Below, piece after piece: positions 1 to 10,466 of a stretch of DNA of 64,000 bases. The position numbers and the translations under genes are program-made. The notes under the pieces were generated by a model, which was not told where the DNA came from, ran no database searches, and worked only from the letters and a program-made list of their open reading frames with translations. The stretch covers positions 38,684,766 through 38,748,765 of the forward strand of contig CM037785.1 of assembly GCA_021229015.1 (NCBI GenBank), read 5' to 3'. Every line of letters starts with the position of its first letter. Position 1 is the first letter of the stretch. The DNA comes from Solen grandis (taxonomy: Eukaryota > Mollusca > Bivalvia > Adapedonta > Solenidae).

Positions 1-24
1 AAAATTCACACATTGTTCAATGGG

Positions 25-190
25 AAAGAAACATACATTTGAGATTTTTCCCCAGTCACTGATTGGTCAGTTCAAATCAGCGAATTATACCAGATATTGT
101 CCAACCTTTGGTTAAATGGTCTCTGATTAGGTTAATCAGTGACAGTGAACAATGAGTGGGATTTTACACCAGCATATAGATTAGGTATCC
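25..190. repeat. Dispersed repeat, copy 1
   Basis: This stretch shares words with two other places in the window, around 12885-13020 and 31205-31330. The shared parts are 'ttttacaccagcatatagatt' style endings and a 'cagtcactgattggtca' block, which appears in reverse complement at 12935-12965. I infer a dispersed non-coding element. Its ends and class cannot be fixed by eye. Confidence 0.4.
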
Positions 191-485
191 AGGAAGTGCT
201 CGTTGGTTTGATGTTTCATCTCAAAATGAATTTGGTCTATTAATGACCGTCTAATGAAACAAAGTACCAACAAAGAAAGCGTGCTGTTATTTCAAATAGA
301 AATGTTTAATAAATCGTTGGTTCACTTTAATGGGATATTTTTATTCACACTGTTCGTTTCAGAGATGTACCTTAGAAACGTGAAAGGTTTGGACCCCCTT
401 TAAACATGGTGGAGGCATCGCAATTGGTCATTTTGGCGACCATTCCACAGCGGTAATTGTTGGTATTTCTCTAAGACTACTTTAT

Positions 486-486
486 G

Positions 487-517
<31 letters not shown>

Positions 518-541
518 CTTCTTCTTCTTCTTCTTCTTCTT
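486..541. repeat. (CTT)n microsatellite
   Basis: About 18 uninterrupted CTT/TTC triplets. Read on the minus strand they give a run of Arg codons, which is a reading artefact of the repeat and not a gene. Confidence 0.97.
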
Positions 542-1534
542 GTTTTGTACGTGTTATCTTTGCGAGTGTGTCGTTGACTTAATTTCTTAACCAACTTGCA
601 AACCAAAATTAGTCTGAGTGTAGGTCCATTTTCTAATTATTCAAAATTAAGTGTAAAAGTTTTCTTCATTTGTATATGTTATCAACAAGGTATCTCTAGT
701 ACACGTCCATAGCCTTTCGTCATTATATTCCAAAATATATATTTTTTATTAGCACACGGGGCCCGTCTCGAATCTATTCACAGCTGTTTGATAAAGTAAG
801 TGAGCTACTCTGACCACTCTCTGCCACGGAGACCCACATGCGTCCTTCTGCAAAATTTAGCAGACTTTCTGAGGCAATACCTGTGCACCAGTATGACGCC
901 ATGACTGCATTGTTTTCAATAGAACATATGCTACATATACTCAGTCAAAACAAAAATGTACCCACTTTTCGATTTAAGATCATATTAACACATATATTAC
1001 AAATAAACATTGTACATGTAATCATCGGAGTACCTGTTGACTTAAGTTTAATCAGTAGAAACCCATGTCCTTCGGTTAAAGACCAAATTTAGTGAGTTTT
1101 GCACGTGTACCTCGTGCAGAACAATTCGAGATCCGGTGATAGATTTGACCGGAAATTAAATCATGCACAATCAAGTCAAACAAAAATGCCAAGATTTAAT
1201 ATAAAGTTATACCAAGCTATCGGGGTGCTAATTAAAATGTAGGTACATTAGTAGTCTTATCGAAGCAAGTGTCATTTTTGAAGTTGACCCCTATGTCATT
1301 TCGTTCAAAATGTTTCATTGAAAGAAATCTTGCAGCGACTTCAAATTTTCACGTTATTTCAGAAAAGAATGTTTCGTTACTCCAGATAGAACAATTAGAA
1401 TATATGCTAATTCCAAGTTTATGGATAGAAATACATGATGGATCCTTTTTTTTTTTTTTTTTTTTTTGGCCGAGTATATTTAAATACTTCTAAATTAATC
1501 GTACAGTGGAAGATGCAATGCTAGATATCGAAGG
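542..1534. other. No gene seen
   Basis: AT-rich sequence with only short chance ORFs. A poly-T run lies at about 1445-1467. I see no conserved coding signal and no RNA gene. Confidence 0.6.
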
Positions 1535-1778
1535 GTGGCTGGATAACGTGGTAGTAACGCACCTCGCTCACCATTACGTCAAAGGTTCGATTCCTGGTCA
1601 CGTACGTGAGAAGGTACAGTGATTGCCCGTCCAGACACGTGGGTTTTCTCCGGGTTCTCCGGTTTCTTCCCACTATAATGACCATATACGCCTCCACCAG
1701 AGCCATCGAGAGTGATTGATATAAGTTGTAATAACTTGTTTCGTAATCGATGCAAAATAAATAAAGTTTAAACATTAA
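1535..1778 (+). mobile_element. tRNA-derived SINE, family 1, copy 1
   Basis: The head reads like a tRNA promoter: an A-box-like 'tggataacgtggtagtaac' and a B box 'ggttcgattcc' near 1588. A pyrimidine-rich body follows, with 'gggttttctccgggttctcc'. The tail is 'aaataaataaagtttaaac'. Related copies lie at 39125-39325, 48885-49080 and, inverted, at 7937-8135. They share 'accatcgagagggatt' followed by 'agttataa' and the same tail. Confidence 0.75.
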
Positions 1779-2540
1779 GATAACCAAGGTCCATATAATT
1801 TAAAACTTTTCCACAAACACTTTGTAGTAAGTTCACAAACGATTAAAAGTCATTACGCTTCTTATGGGGGATTTGTGACCAGCTGGATGTATGCGTGACT
1901 TAGCATTGAAAAGGCACAAATAGCTGTTGCATTAATAAACAATTACAGACACCCCGTAATGGCAATAAATTTACCCATTTGGCGTAGAAAGATCGTGTTA
2001 CTTACACCATAGACTGACACGTCATCGTTATTACCATTACGTATTAAGATTTATCATGTTTCTTAGCAACAGGTGTTTGCGAAATAGGCAAAAAATACTA
2101 AAGCTGAATACTTACACGCCGCACACATACATGTATGCATGCATTCATACACACATCCATAAATATATACATGTGTTACATGTATAAGTTTCTGTGTAAG
2201 TTTTATATTCAAATGAGTACATATACTTAAATGTCTCTGTAAAATAGTATGCAGACTTCTAAAAAAAAACCGTTGACATTTCGCGTTATTATTTCGTTAA
2301 GATTGTCATTTGACAATGATTCTTTCTACCATATGTGAATTGAATATCAGACTGATCGAACCGTGCAAAGAATATGATGGTAGCATACATTTATACAAAG
2401 TTACGACCTTCGTTATCAAGTAATGTCAGATTGCATTCTTTACCATGTTTCAATATACAGCGAGGAGAACGAAACTTTTTTTTAAAATTGTACATATCAT
2501 TGATATCAATCAAGATTCCAATGTGTGTGGCAATTTTGCG
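1779..2540. other. No gene seen
   Basis: AT-rich sequence with a small ACATGTAT/ATGCATGC-rich patch near 2125-2190. No coding signal is recognised. Confidence 0.6.
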
Positions 2541-2542
2541 GT

Positions 2543-2815
2543 TCTAGCGCCAGTAGAGCGTCCGCCTCGGGAGCAGTAAGTCGTGTGTTCGATCCCCGAC
2601 CTTAAGATTGGTATTTGTTGCTCCAATCTTGTCAATTACCGTATGTACAATGTAGTTCCAGGAATTGTTAGCCCAGTGCCAGAATGATGTAACTGGGTGT
2701 GGTATCATGCCACATATCTACAGCGTGATACTGCAGTGTGGTAGAACTGCATCTGTCTCAACTAGATATAGTCTTTAAATGACTGAACACTTTCGGTGGG
2801 ACGTTAAACCTAAAA
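2543..2815 (+). mobile_element. tRNA-derived SINE, family 2, copy 1
   Basis: The head has an A-box-like 'tagcgccagtagagcg' and a clear B box 'gtgttcgatccccgac' near 2590. The body contains 'gcgtgatactgcagtgtgg', and the element ends 'gggacgttaaacctaaaaaa'. The body recurs in reverse complement at 35800-35960, 43830-43960, 48240-48520 and 55285-55440. The copy at 48240-48520 again carries a tRNA-like head. Confidence 0.75.
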
Positions 2816-3084
2816 AACTTAGTTTTCAGTTCCGCAGTTACAAGCCACGGGATCTTAATAATTCTGCATTACGGATAGTGTGAGAACTAGAGTCCGAAGT
2901 AAAGGTACTAGTACTGATATATGCCACAATCCTGAATGGTAGTGGCAATTGTATTATAGGTAAAACATATCAACCTAACCCATGCCAATGAACCGAACCC
3001 ATATTTGCTGGGCGCAATACAAGAGCTATACCAGTACTCTCCATTTTGTGTCACGGCCGAGGTTCGAACTCTCTACATTTGTTG

Positions 3085-3087
<3 letters not shown>

Positions 3088-3123
<36 letters not shown>

Positions 3124-3172
3124 CTGTGACATCGGGGCCGCTAAACTAACTCTCTCTCTTTCTCTCTCTCTC
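3088..3172. repeat. (CT)n microsatellite, two blocks
   Basis: Two CT-dinucleotide blocks are separated by about 35 bases of unique sequence. They sit about 300 bases upstream of the CRE/TATA promoter at 3482-3593. Confidence 0.9.
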
Positions 3173-3481
3173 TGCGATGTAGCTGTCTGTGTTTATAGAA
3201 AAGGATTCCATCTATACATATACAATGTATTTATATATTATTATATTGGTTTCGACAATGTTTTTATATTTATCGTGACAAAATCATCGTTACGATCCGC
3301 ATCAACAACATCGACAACAGTCATTCTCAAATAGCGAAAATTCTTCGCATTTCATCAGACCAGGATAAGAACAAAATGTTTATAGGCGCATTTAATAACA
3401 ACTTTGAGCATCATTTAACTTTGCTTGGAAAGGTTACGTGGTTCCGTGCAGAATTAATTTAAGCGAGGAAAACGACAAGAC

Positions 3482-3593
3482 GACGTCAACATTTGTATCC
3501 AAGTCGTGAATTAATTAATTATCTTGCACATCCCCCGTGTAACGACGTCAACATGACGTCAAACAAAAAGACGTTTCCTGACGTCATATATAA
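3482..3593 (+). promoter_or_regulatory. CRE-rich TATA promoter of the 3702 gene
   Basis: Two perfect cAMP-response elements, TGACGTCA, lie at 3554-3561 and 3579-3586. Two GACGTCA half-matches lie at 3482-3488 and 3544-3550. The second perfect CRE touches a TATA box, TATATAA, at 3587-3593. Transcription would be expected about 25-30 bases further on, near 3620, leaving a leader of roughly 80 bases before the ATG at 3702. CREs bind CREB/ATF-type bZIP factors, so inducible expression is an inference from the sites. Confidence 0.75.
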
Positions 3594-3701
3594 GGAATTG
3601 TACTTAGCAACGTCCATGCATGTTAGCTGTTGAAGTAGATATTTGATACACAGTGATATAAATAATCAGATTTATCAATTATTACAGAAATCAATGAAGT
3701 C

Positions 3702-4711
3702 ATGCAAAAAATAACGGATTTACTACCGGAATCGTTCCTGGTGCGTGCACACTCTTATATGGACTACACGGTAAAATTTCTCGGAATTCCAGAAAATGCC
3801 TCGGAGAAATCATACCTAGCATTCTGTGATTTGATTGAACGCATTAAAGCGTATGAAACGACTGTTAATATCAGATCTTATTTGGACCAAAAACTTCTAT
3901 TGGATTATTATATCGGCTGGCAGAACACGAACTGAATGAAAGAGATAACAGAAGATTTTTATACACCTATCAAGTAAGCAAATTAACCAAGAACCCCGAT
4001 CTTACAAACCCGTATATTGGGACTGCGCTTGTCAACCCAGCAATGGAGAGTTTTCCAACAATAAGTGATACCGACTCAATGTTCATTTCCCGACTTCTTT
4101 GGCGCTCGGTGAGAAATCAACCTGTGGAAAAATCTGGCGCCGCGACTATTGAAAACAAATTGAATGCATGGAATAGGAGAGTTGACGAAAGAGATATTTT
4201 GATGAAAAATGGTCCACCAGAAAAATGGAAATTGCAGGATGACCCGAAACACACAAACAAGATCGAATTCGACAGTAGTGCCCGAACAAAGACAAAAAGT
4301 TCAAAGTATTTGCCTAAGCAAAAGAAAAGGACATTCGTTGAAAGCAAAAACAATATTGTTGCCAAAATTGCAAAATATCTTAAAAGTAATGTGAATAAAC
4401 AGATAGACAGATCAGCGAGTGTTGCTGGTGACACTGAGAGAAAATCTGAACGTCCAGAACCAGTAGATGATACAAGAGACAAACACTTTAATGTTAACAA
4501 TAATACGCATTCCAGTGCAGAATCTCGGGAATCGGAAAGCGATTTTAATGATGACTCCATTGGAAAGGATGAAGAAGAGATGCGACAAGAAGGTAAACCA
4601 ACAGACTGTGGTCTAAAATTTAGCGACAGTGAGCTGACTATAAATATTCCAGCAAATGTAAGAAAAGTGGTGCTTGTCACCAATGGCAGGAGAATAACAA
4701 TTGAGATCTGA
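3702..4711 (+). CDS. Intronless gene of unknown family, broken by one frameshift
   Basis: I do not recognise this protein. It reads in two overlapping frames. The first half runs from the ATG at 3702 to a TGA at 3933-3935 (77 codons). The second half is open from about 3869 in another frame to the TGA at 4709-4711. The composition is convincingly coding on both sides of the shift. The N-terminal half is mixed helical. The C-terminal 220 residues are hydrophilic and rich in Lys, Ser, Glu and Asp, with a basic 'PKQKKR' that could be a nuclear signal, and end in a hydrophobic strand-like tail. The upstream CRE/TATA promoter and the absence of splice sites suggest an intronless gene. A frameshift or assembly base error within 3869-3935 is the simplest reading. 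An intron or recoding is less likely, since I see no slippery heptamer in frame. The antisense ORF at 4117-4683 is a shadow. Confidence 0.6.
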
Positions 4712-5654
4712 AGACGAGGCCCAGTTTGTTTTGTAAATGTTTATTTTATTAATTTGAAATGTATATTTATTTTGTAATTATATATTTACTCTTGTTTTTC
4801 TTGTTTACTAAAATTAATGTATGATTTTGAAAAAAAGTCTTGTTTACTTCTTGAAGCCTATTTACTTCCAGAACTGTTTTGTTATTTAAATACAAATACA
4901 TACAGCTGCAATGTCTGTGCAGTCTGGACATCTTCCGGATCGATAAAGATATCAACACTAGATAGGAAGGGTACTGTAAGTTAAACCGTCTCTATATTCA
5001 CTGCCAAACACAGTACTGATGTGCATGTAAGTTATATTTGTGTCATGGTTAAATATCAAAGGTATGATAGTCCTGAGAGCTGCCAATTGAAAAAAAAAAT
5101 AGCTTATAAATTCATTGGATTTTAAAATTATAGACACGTAATAATTTAATAGAATAGAATCTTTCAGAACATGCGATGATACTGTCATGATTAAGGTTTT
5201 TTTCGGTATTTAAGTTTAGACCGGGACAGGGTTGATATGTAGGCAAACCTTTACGAATTTCTTTCCGAAATTTTATGTGCAGTTGCCAGCACATATAAAC
5301 AAACAATTACTATATCGCTCTATCCGGAGTTACAAAAACAAAATATCATAAACATGTTAGAATTAATCTGAATACGTTACCTTCCAAAGCAAAATCTGGT
5401 AGAATGTGATAGAATGCATAAGCTATTGGGACGGCGCCCTGTCCAAAAGTGTACAGACGCAGATACGATATTTTAAGTCGTTATTTTTAATTTGTAATGT
5501 TTTGTATCTTATGAACATCAATGCAATGTCGACCATTTATGCATATTGAATTCAAGTTGAGTCAATTTTTTCCTGAGAATCAAAATGTAGCTCAAAATTA
5601 GCAGCCTGATCCTCTTTTCGCTTACAGGACGAATAATCTACCATCCTAGCTACC
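4712..5654. other. No gene seen
   Basis: AT-rich 3' flank of the 3702 gene. No canonical AATAAA is visible on the plus strand close to the stop. The only ORFs are short and unsupported. Confidence 0.6.
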
Positions 5655-6519
5655 CGGCCACTTACACACTGTTCTATCCGGCCACTACACACTGTTCTAT
5701 CCGGCCACTACACACTGTTCTATCCGGCCACTACACACTGTTCTATCCGGCCACTTACACACTGTTCTATCCGGCTACTACACACTGTTCTATCCGGCCA
5801 CTTACACACTGTTCTATCCGGCCACTACACACTGTTCTATCCGGCCACTTACACACTGTTCTATCCGGCCACTACACACTGTTCTATCCGGCCACTACAC
5901 ACTGTTCTATCCGGCCACTAAACACTGTTCTATCCGGCCACTTACACACTGTTCTATCCGGCCACTACACACTGTTCTATCCGGCCACTACACACTGTTC
6001 TATCCGGCCACTACACACTGTTCTATCCGGCCACTTACACACTGTTCTATCCGGCCACTACACACTGTTCTTTCCGGCCACTACACACTGTTCTATCCGG
6101 CCACTAAACACTGTTCTATCCGGCCACTTACACACTGTTCTATCCGGCCACTACACACTGTTCTATCCGGCCACTTACACACTGTTCTATCCGGCCACTA
6201 AACACTGTTCTATCCGGCCACTACACACTGTTCTATCCGGCCACTACACACTGTTCTATCCGGCCACTTACACACTGTTCTATCCGGCCACTAAACACTG
6301 TTCTATCCGGCCACTTACACACTGTTCTATCCGGCCACTAAACACTGTTCTATCCGGCCACTTACACACTGTTCTATCCGGCCACTTACACACTGTTCTA
6401 TCCGGCCACTTACACACTGTTCTATCCGGCCACTTACACACTGTTCTATCCGGCCACTACACACTGTTCTATCCGGCCACTTACACACTGTTCTATCCGG
6501 CCACTTACACACTGTTCTC
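5655..6519. repeat. 23/24-bp minisatellite, about 37 copies
   Basis: The units share 'tatccggccact' and 'cactgttc'. Three variants are mixed along the array: 'actacacac' (23 bp), 'acttacacac' (24 bp) and 'actaaacac' (23 bp). Substitutions outside this variable spot are very rare (one 'tttccgg' near 6072, one 'ccggcta' near 5773), so the array looks recently homogenised. Minus-strand ORFs inside it are repeat artefacts. Confidence 0.97.
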
Positions 6520-7131
6520 TCCTATTGTGATTAATCAGTACCGTGACTATAGTATGCGTAAATCTATTCAATTCAAAATATCATTTAATTGTATTTTGAG
6601 AATTAATTTACTGAATTCAGTGTGTTTGTGTGGGTTTTTTTTTTTTTTTTTTTTTTTTTGTTTAAGTGAAGGTTTGGGGCTATTTTGGTTTGTTTGTTGT
6701 TATTGCTGTTGTTTTCGTTGTTGTTTTCCATGAAAACAGCTGTTGTTCAATTACGCAATCATGATAGAGAACCGCGCAGTTTAACCTTCGCATTGATGAT
6801 GCAATAAACAGTTACCTATCAATAGCATATATATGCACGTATGTCTGGTGCAACAGGATTAAGACAGCTTAACACGACTTCACATACAAGTTTATAAACA
6901 AAAGTGATAAGAAATGTATTTCAAAATAGATCTGAACTATCAAAAAGAATTTGACATATTAGAAAATGAGTGTGAACTGATCAAAAATAGATCTTCCGGA
7001 TTATTGAGTTTTAATCGCATATGATTTTTCATCAAACTGAGCATGATATAATGAAGATTTGTTTGCTGAAAATTACGGGAAAACTCTGACGTTATAAACA
7101 GATTGCTTATCCAAGAAAATCAAAACTACTC
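6520..7131. other. No gene seen; poly-T tract
   Basis: Contains a poly-T run at about 6635-6659 followed by T/G-rich sequence. No coding or RNA signal is recognised. Confidence 0.6.
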
Positions 7132-7738
7132 AAAGTTTGCTAAGCACCATCCGCTATTTCCCCCGTAGCGTTTCATGCTTAGACAAGCGACTTTAAAAGC
7201 GTGCTACATTAAATTTTACAATAAAACAAATCTTGCTTTTATGCAGATGTATTGTTTATGTACCAAACTTACTACCAGTAACAAAAAAATAAGCCTTTCG
7301 GATCCCAAATACTGGGAATTAATCTTAATAAGAAAGTGCGAAATTTTGAGAAAACACCTTAAAATCAAAGTCAGCTAAATTCAGAACTTTAATCTTCAAA
7401 TATTCCTGTTTTCTAAATGGAATACTTTTAAGGATATTTGAGACGATGTTGGACTGTTCATGGTCATTTTTTTCTGTAATGATCACAAGATTTAACTTCA
7501 ATTTATAAAATGCCATTTCTTGCAAAAAAACACACTTTTGTGAATTTGCCAACTAATGACAGGAATTGGCTAAATCGTTGTAACTCATTTTTGAGTCTCT
7601 TTTCTATCATTTTGACAAAAACTATGCGTAAAAATGATGATCAGCTAACGCTTTCCTTTCAAGGAACATAGCATTACATTGAGCATGTGTTTTTATGTGA
7701 CTCTATGGGAAAATAGCCGGTGGTGCTTAGCAAACTTT
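7132..7738. mobile_element. Non-autonomous DNA transposon with about 32-bp terminal inverted repeats
   Basis: The left end starts 'aaagtttgctaagcacca' and continues with 'ccgctatttccc' (7132-7164). The right end (7706-7738) is its near-perfect reverse complement, ending 'tggtgcttagcaaacttt'. The interior of about 540 bases has no long ORF. The TIRs, length and lack of coding fit a MITE. The target duplication is not clear, so the superfamily is left open. Confidence 0.75.
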
Positions 7739-7936
7739 AGAATAATGGTATCAGATATTCTGAGACAGTAGACAGTAAAGCCTTAATATTGACTCTCCCG
7801 GGCTTGTAGGAATGCCTGACCATGTCGATACCTCCACCTCGACTCTGGTCTTTAGTTACATGTGATTTTTTTTCTTTACATAAAGTAACGGGTTTGTATA
7901 ACGTAATGACATGGGTCACATTTGTTTCTGTTTTTT

Positions 7937-8135
7937 TGTGCAAATAAGAAATCAGTAGATGGGGAACAATCATTACAACTTATCCCTCTCGACGGTTCCT
8001 GGGTTGGACCTGTACTTTGCGCACGGGAGGGTCATGACAAATCCCTGCTCCTGACGGGGTGTGAACCCACAACTCTCGGATCCGTAGTCGGGTATGTTAC
8101 CACAGAACCAAGGCGACCTTATAACCCTTTACTTC
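7937..8135 (-). mobile_element. tRNA-derived SINE, family 1, inverted copy
   Basis: On the minus strand the head carries 'ggttctgtggtaacatacc' and a B-box-like 'gggttcacaccccg'. It is followed by 'catgaccctccc' and 'accgtcgagagggataagtt', matching the family 1 copies at 1535 and 39125. Plus-strand ORFs across it are artefacts. Confidence 0.7.
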
Positions 8136-9949
8136 ATATATAGACTCATTTTGACAAATTGGCAAACAGAGCAAACCCTGATCTCATCTGTTTGCTCAAA
8201 CAATATTGTAGCTCAGTTTCTTCATAGTCTGTGCGGCAAAGAAAAATCATTATTTCATATGTAGTTAAAGTTCAGTCAATGAATATTCATAAAGTTGTAA
8301 ATTTGCACATTAATATTCATTAGGTTAAAGTCAGATATGATTGTACGAAGTTCAGTGAAACGGGCCCATAAACCTTTGAATTAGACAAAATACAATTAAT
8401 CAATCAATTTTTATTAGCATACCGACATGACAAAATGTTAAAAATAGCAAACATGCATCTACAAACATACAAGTAGAATAATGCTTATTATATATCTACA
8501 GACCTGGATCATTATATCACGAGTATATATTACATATCATATAAGAAATCGACTCTTCTCATGGGCTTTACACTCTAGTGCTTATTATGAACGTTTGAAA
8601 TGAATCAAATACTAGTAGAACATTATTTCCCTGGATAGATAAGTCAGAATTTCCATATAACAAAGTATCAAAGGTGATATCTGATGCAATTTCATTCTGG
8701 TCCCATTGTATGTGTATTATTCCTATTTTATGTTTACTCAGGTTAAGGTATCTATCCATCATTAAATTGTGATCATAGTCAATCAACTGATAATGGGAAT
8801 TTTATAGTAAATGCAAGTCTTTAAAGACTTAGAGCAAAAGAGCCTATAAAGTTCTCCAAATAAATGAATGCTTGCATCTGCACTGTCTTTTTCAGCATTT
8901 GAAGGACTATGATTATAATCGAATTATGAATGGACTACCTTAAAAGTAATATTTCTATTACCATACGGAGAGTTTAGTGTATAGGTAAGGTAGGATATAC
9001 ATCTTGCCAATGATCTGAAACCACAGACATTTTAAGTACATTCATATCAGCTAAAAGAGTTAAGTTCTCAAAACGTGTATGCTCAACAAATAAGCAATAG
9101 TACATATACTCTCAACCGGTTTGTTTCTAGAGATGTTTTTATAGAATGTTGATAGGTGCAGCCCTGGTTGATTAAGCTTTGAAGTTATATACACATATAT
9201 CAACACAGGCCTTGGGTCTAATTAAGTCTACAGCCAATATCCAAGTTATGTTCATATCACAAAGTTATTAGTGCATGATATTATTTTGTCATCGGTCATT
9301 GATAGGATATCATGTTTACTAAAAAGAACTGACTTAACTTTATTGCTATACCAAAGACCTATAAATAACAGAGATGCGCAGCTTTTTCTATATGAATTTT
9401 CTGTAATCGCGCGCTTGCCCGAGACTTTAATGAGAACCAGAAACGAGATTTGAAATTAATGCGTTCATTTTTTTTATTTCATATGTTTTTACGAAAAGGT
9501 CCAATTGATATATGAATTAATACAGTATTGATATGGTTAGTTTGTTCAGTAACTTTAGCGCTCTCGTTAACTCTCGGGGCGCGCGATGAAGTGCGTTATT
9601 AGGGAAAGCTGCTATCACTTTATTTAAGTCTCTGGCTATGCTTATGCCTTTAGTACCCCTCAAGAAATAAATACACTTGATATGCATAAAGATGGTCACA
9701 TACCATACAAACAGTGATTAAAGAAGTGAATAACGATGTTATATTGATCATGTTAGTGTCCATCCATTCTGTACTACAGAAATAAGAACTTCGACGGGAG
9801 CGATAGCGGCTGTAGAGAGTTTATTATTTCTGTAGAAGAGCTACGGATAATACACTAACATACTTGGTTGCTAGTCTTATTAGGCTTATATGATAGCACT
9901 ATGAAAAATAGTTGGATGACTTTTCTATGAATGCGCTACTAATGTGGTA
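8136..9949. other. No gene seen
   Basis: AT-rich sequence without recognisable exons. It lies 3' of the caspase gene, and AATAAA-type signals on the minus strand fall in it. Confidence 0.55.
9820..9825 (-). terminator. Candidate poly(A) signal for the distal caspase ending
   Basis: TTTATT on the plus strand reads AATAAA on the minus strand, about 390 bases past the stop codon of the distal p10 exon. Position and hexamer are the only evidence. Confidence 0.35.
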
Positions 9950-10028
9950 AAATAGTAGGCGACTATAGTATTAGATGAAATATAGTAGGCGACTATGGTA
10001 TTAGATGAAATATAGTAGGCGACTATGA
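9950..10028. repeat. 30-bp tandem repeat, about 2.6 copies
   Basis: The unit contains 'tagtaggcgactat' then 'gtattagatgaaata'. Three successive starts lie at about 9952, 9982 and 10012. Confidence 0.9.
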
Positions 10029-10212
10029 ACATGTTTTGATATGGTATCGAGTTGGGTCCTTGTATACAAATTAACACAAAAATGTACAGGAATGCAGCGT
10101 TTTCATTGGATGACAAATAAAGCTGACCACTAAATGAAGAATGTGCAGTTGTTCATATTCATTCCCTAAACCTGACTGCATGTTATGTACAAGCATAAGG
10201 ATAAAACTACGC

Positions 10213-10466
10213 CTACAAATTGCCAGGTCTGTGCGGGGTTAATTTGAGCCTTTTGGTCAAAGTACTGGATGTACACGGCATCATTTTCACGTGCACAATG
10301 CTTCCGTTGTGGTCCACAGGAATGTTAAGATTGGCGATCGCTTCTTTGACAGAAATCATCATGTCCTCGACATGGTCTACCTTGTGGAAGGATGTAAACA
10401 CGTTCACAACTGCCTGGATGAAGTATGTCCCTCGCATGATGGTCTCTTCGGAATACGAGGCGTAGT
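10213..10466 (-). CDS. Caspase exon 9b: distal alternative p10 terminal exon
   Basis: Acceptor 'tatgcag' precedes the exon. The first two bases complete a codon with the G left by exon 12199-12029, and 83 residues follow before TAG (10213-10215). It encodes a whole p10: 'YASYSEE', 'GTYFIQAVVNVF', 'DHVEDMMISV', then 'MMPCTSSTLTKRLKLT'. The last part is nearly the same as in the proximal exon, which shows duplication. The family motif Y-x-S-[WFY]-R, whose Arg helps hold substrate, reads Y-A-S-Y-S here, so this ending lacks that Arg. The protein made with this exon could have altered specificity or act as an inactive partner (inference, compare c-FLIP). Confidence 0.85.

Noticed and set aside
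400..606. Arg-rich ORF on the minus strand
   Set aside because: It is produced by the CTT microsatellite.
2543..2620. Functional tRNA gene
   Set aside because: A and B boxes are present, but no cloverleaf can be drawn and the sequence continues into a SINE body.
3869..3935. Programmed frameshift in the 3702 gene
   Set aside because: No slippery heptamer in the zero frame and no clear downstream structure by eye. A simple indel or base error is more economical.
4117..4683. 188-codon antisense ORF
   Set aside because: It is a shadow of the better-supported plus-strand coding frame, with implausible hydrophobic composition.
6327..6512. Repeat-containing ORF 'SGRIEQCV' on the minus strand
   Set aside because: It exists only where 24-bp units keep frame. 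It has no start or stop context of its own.
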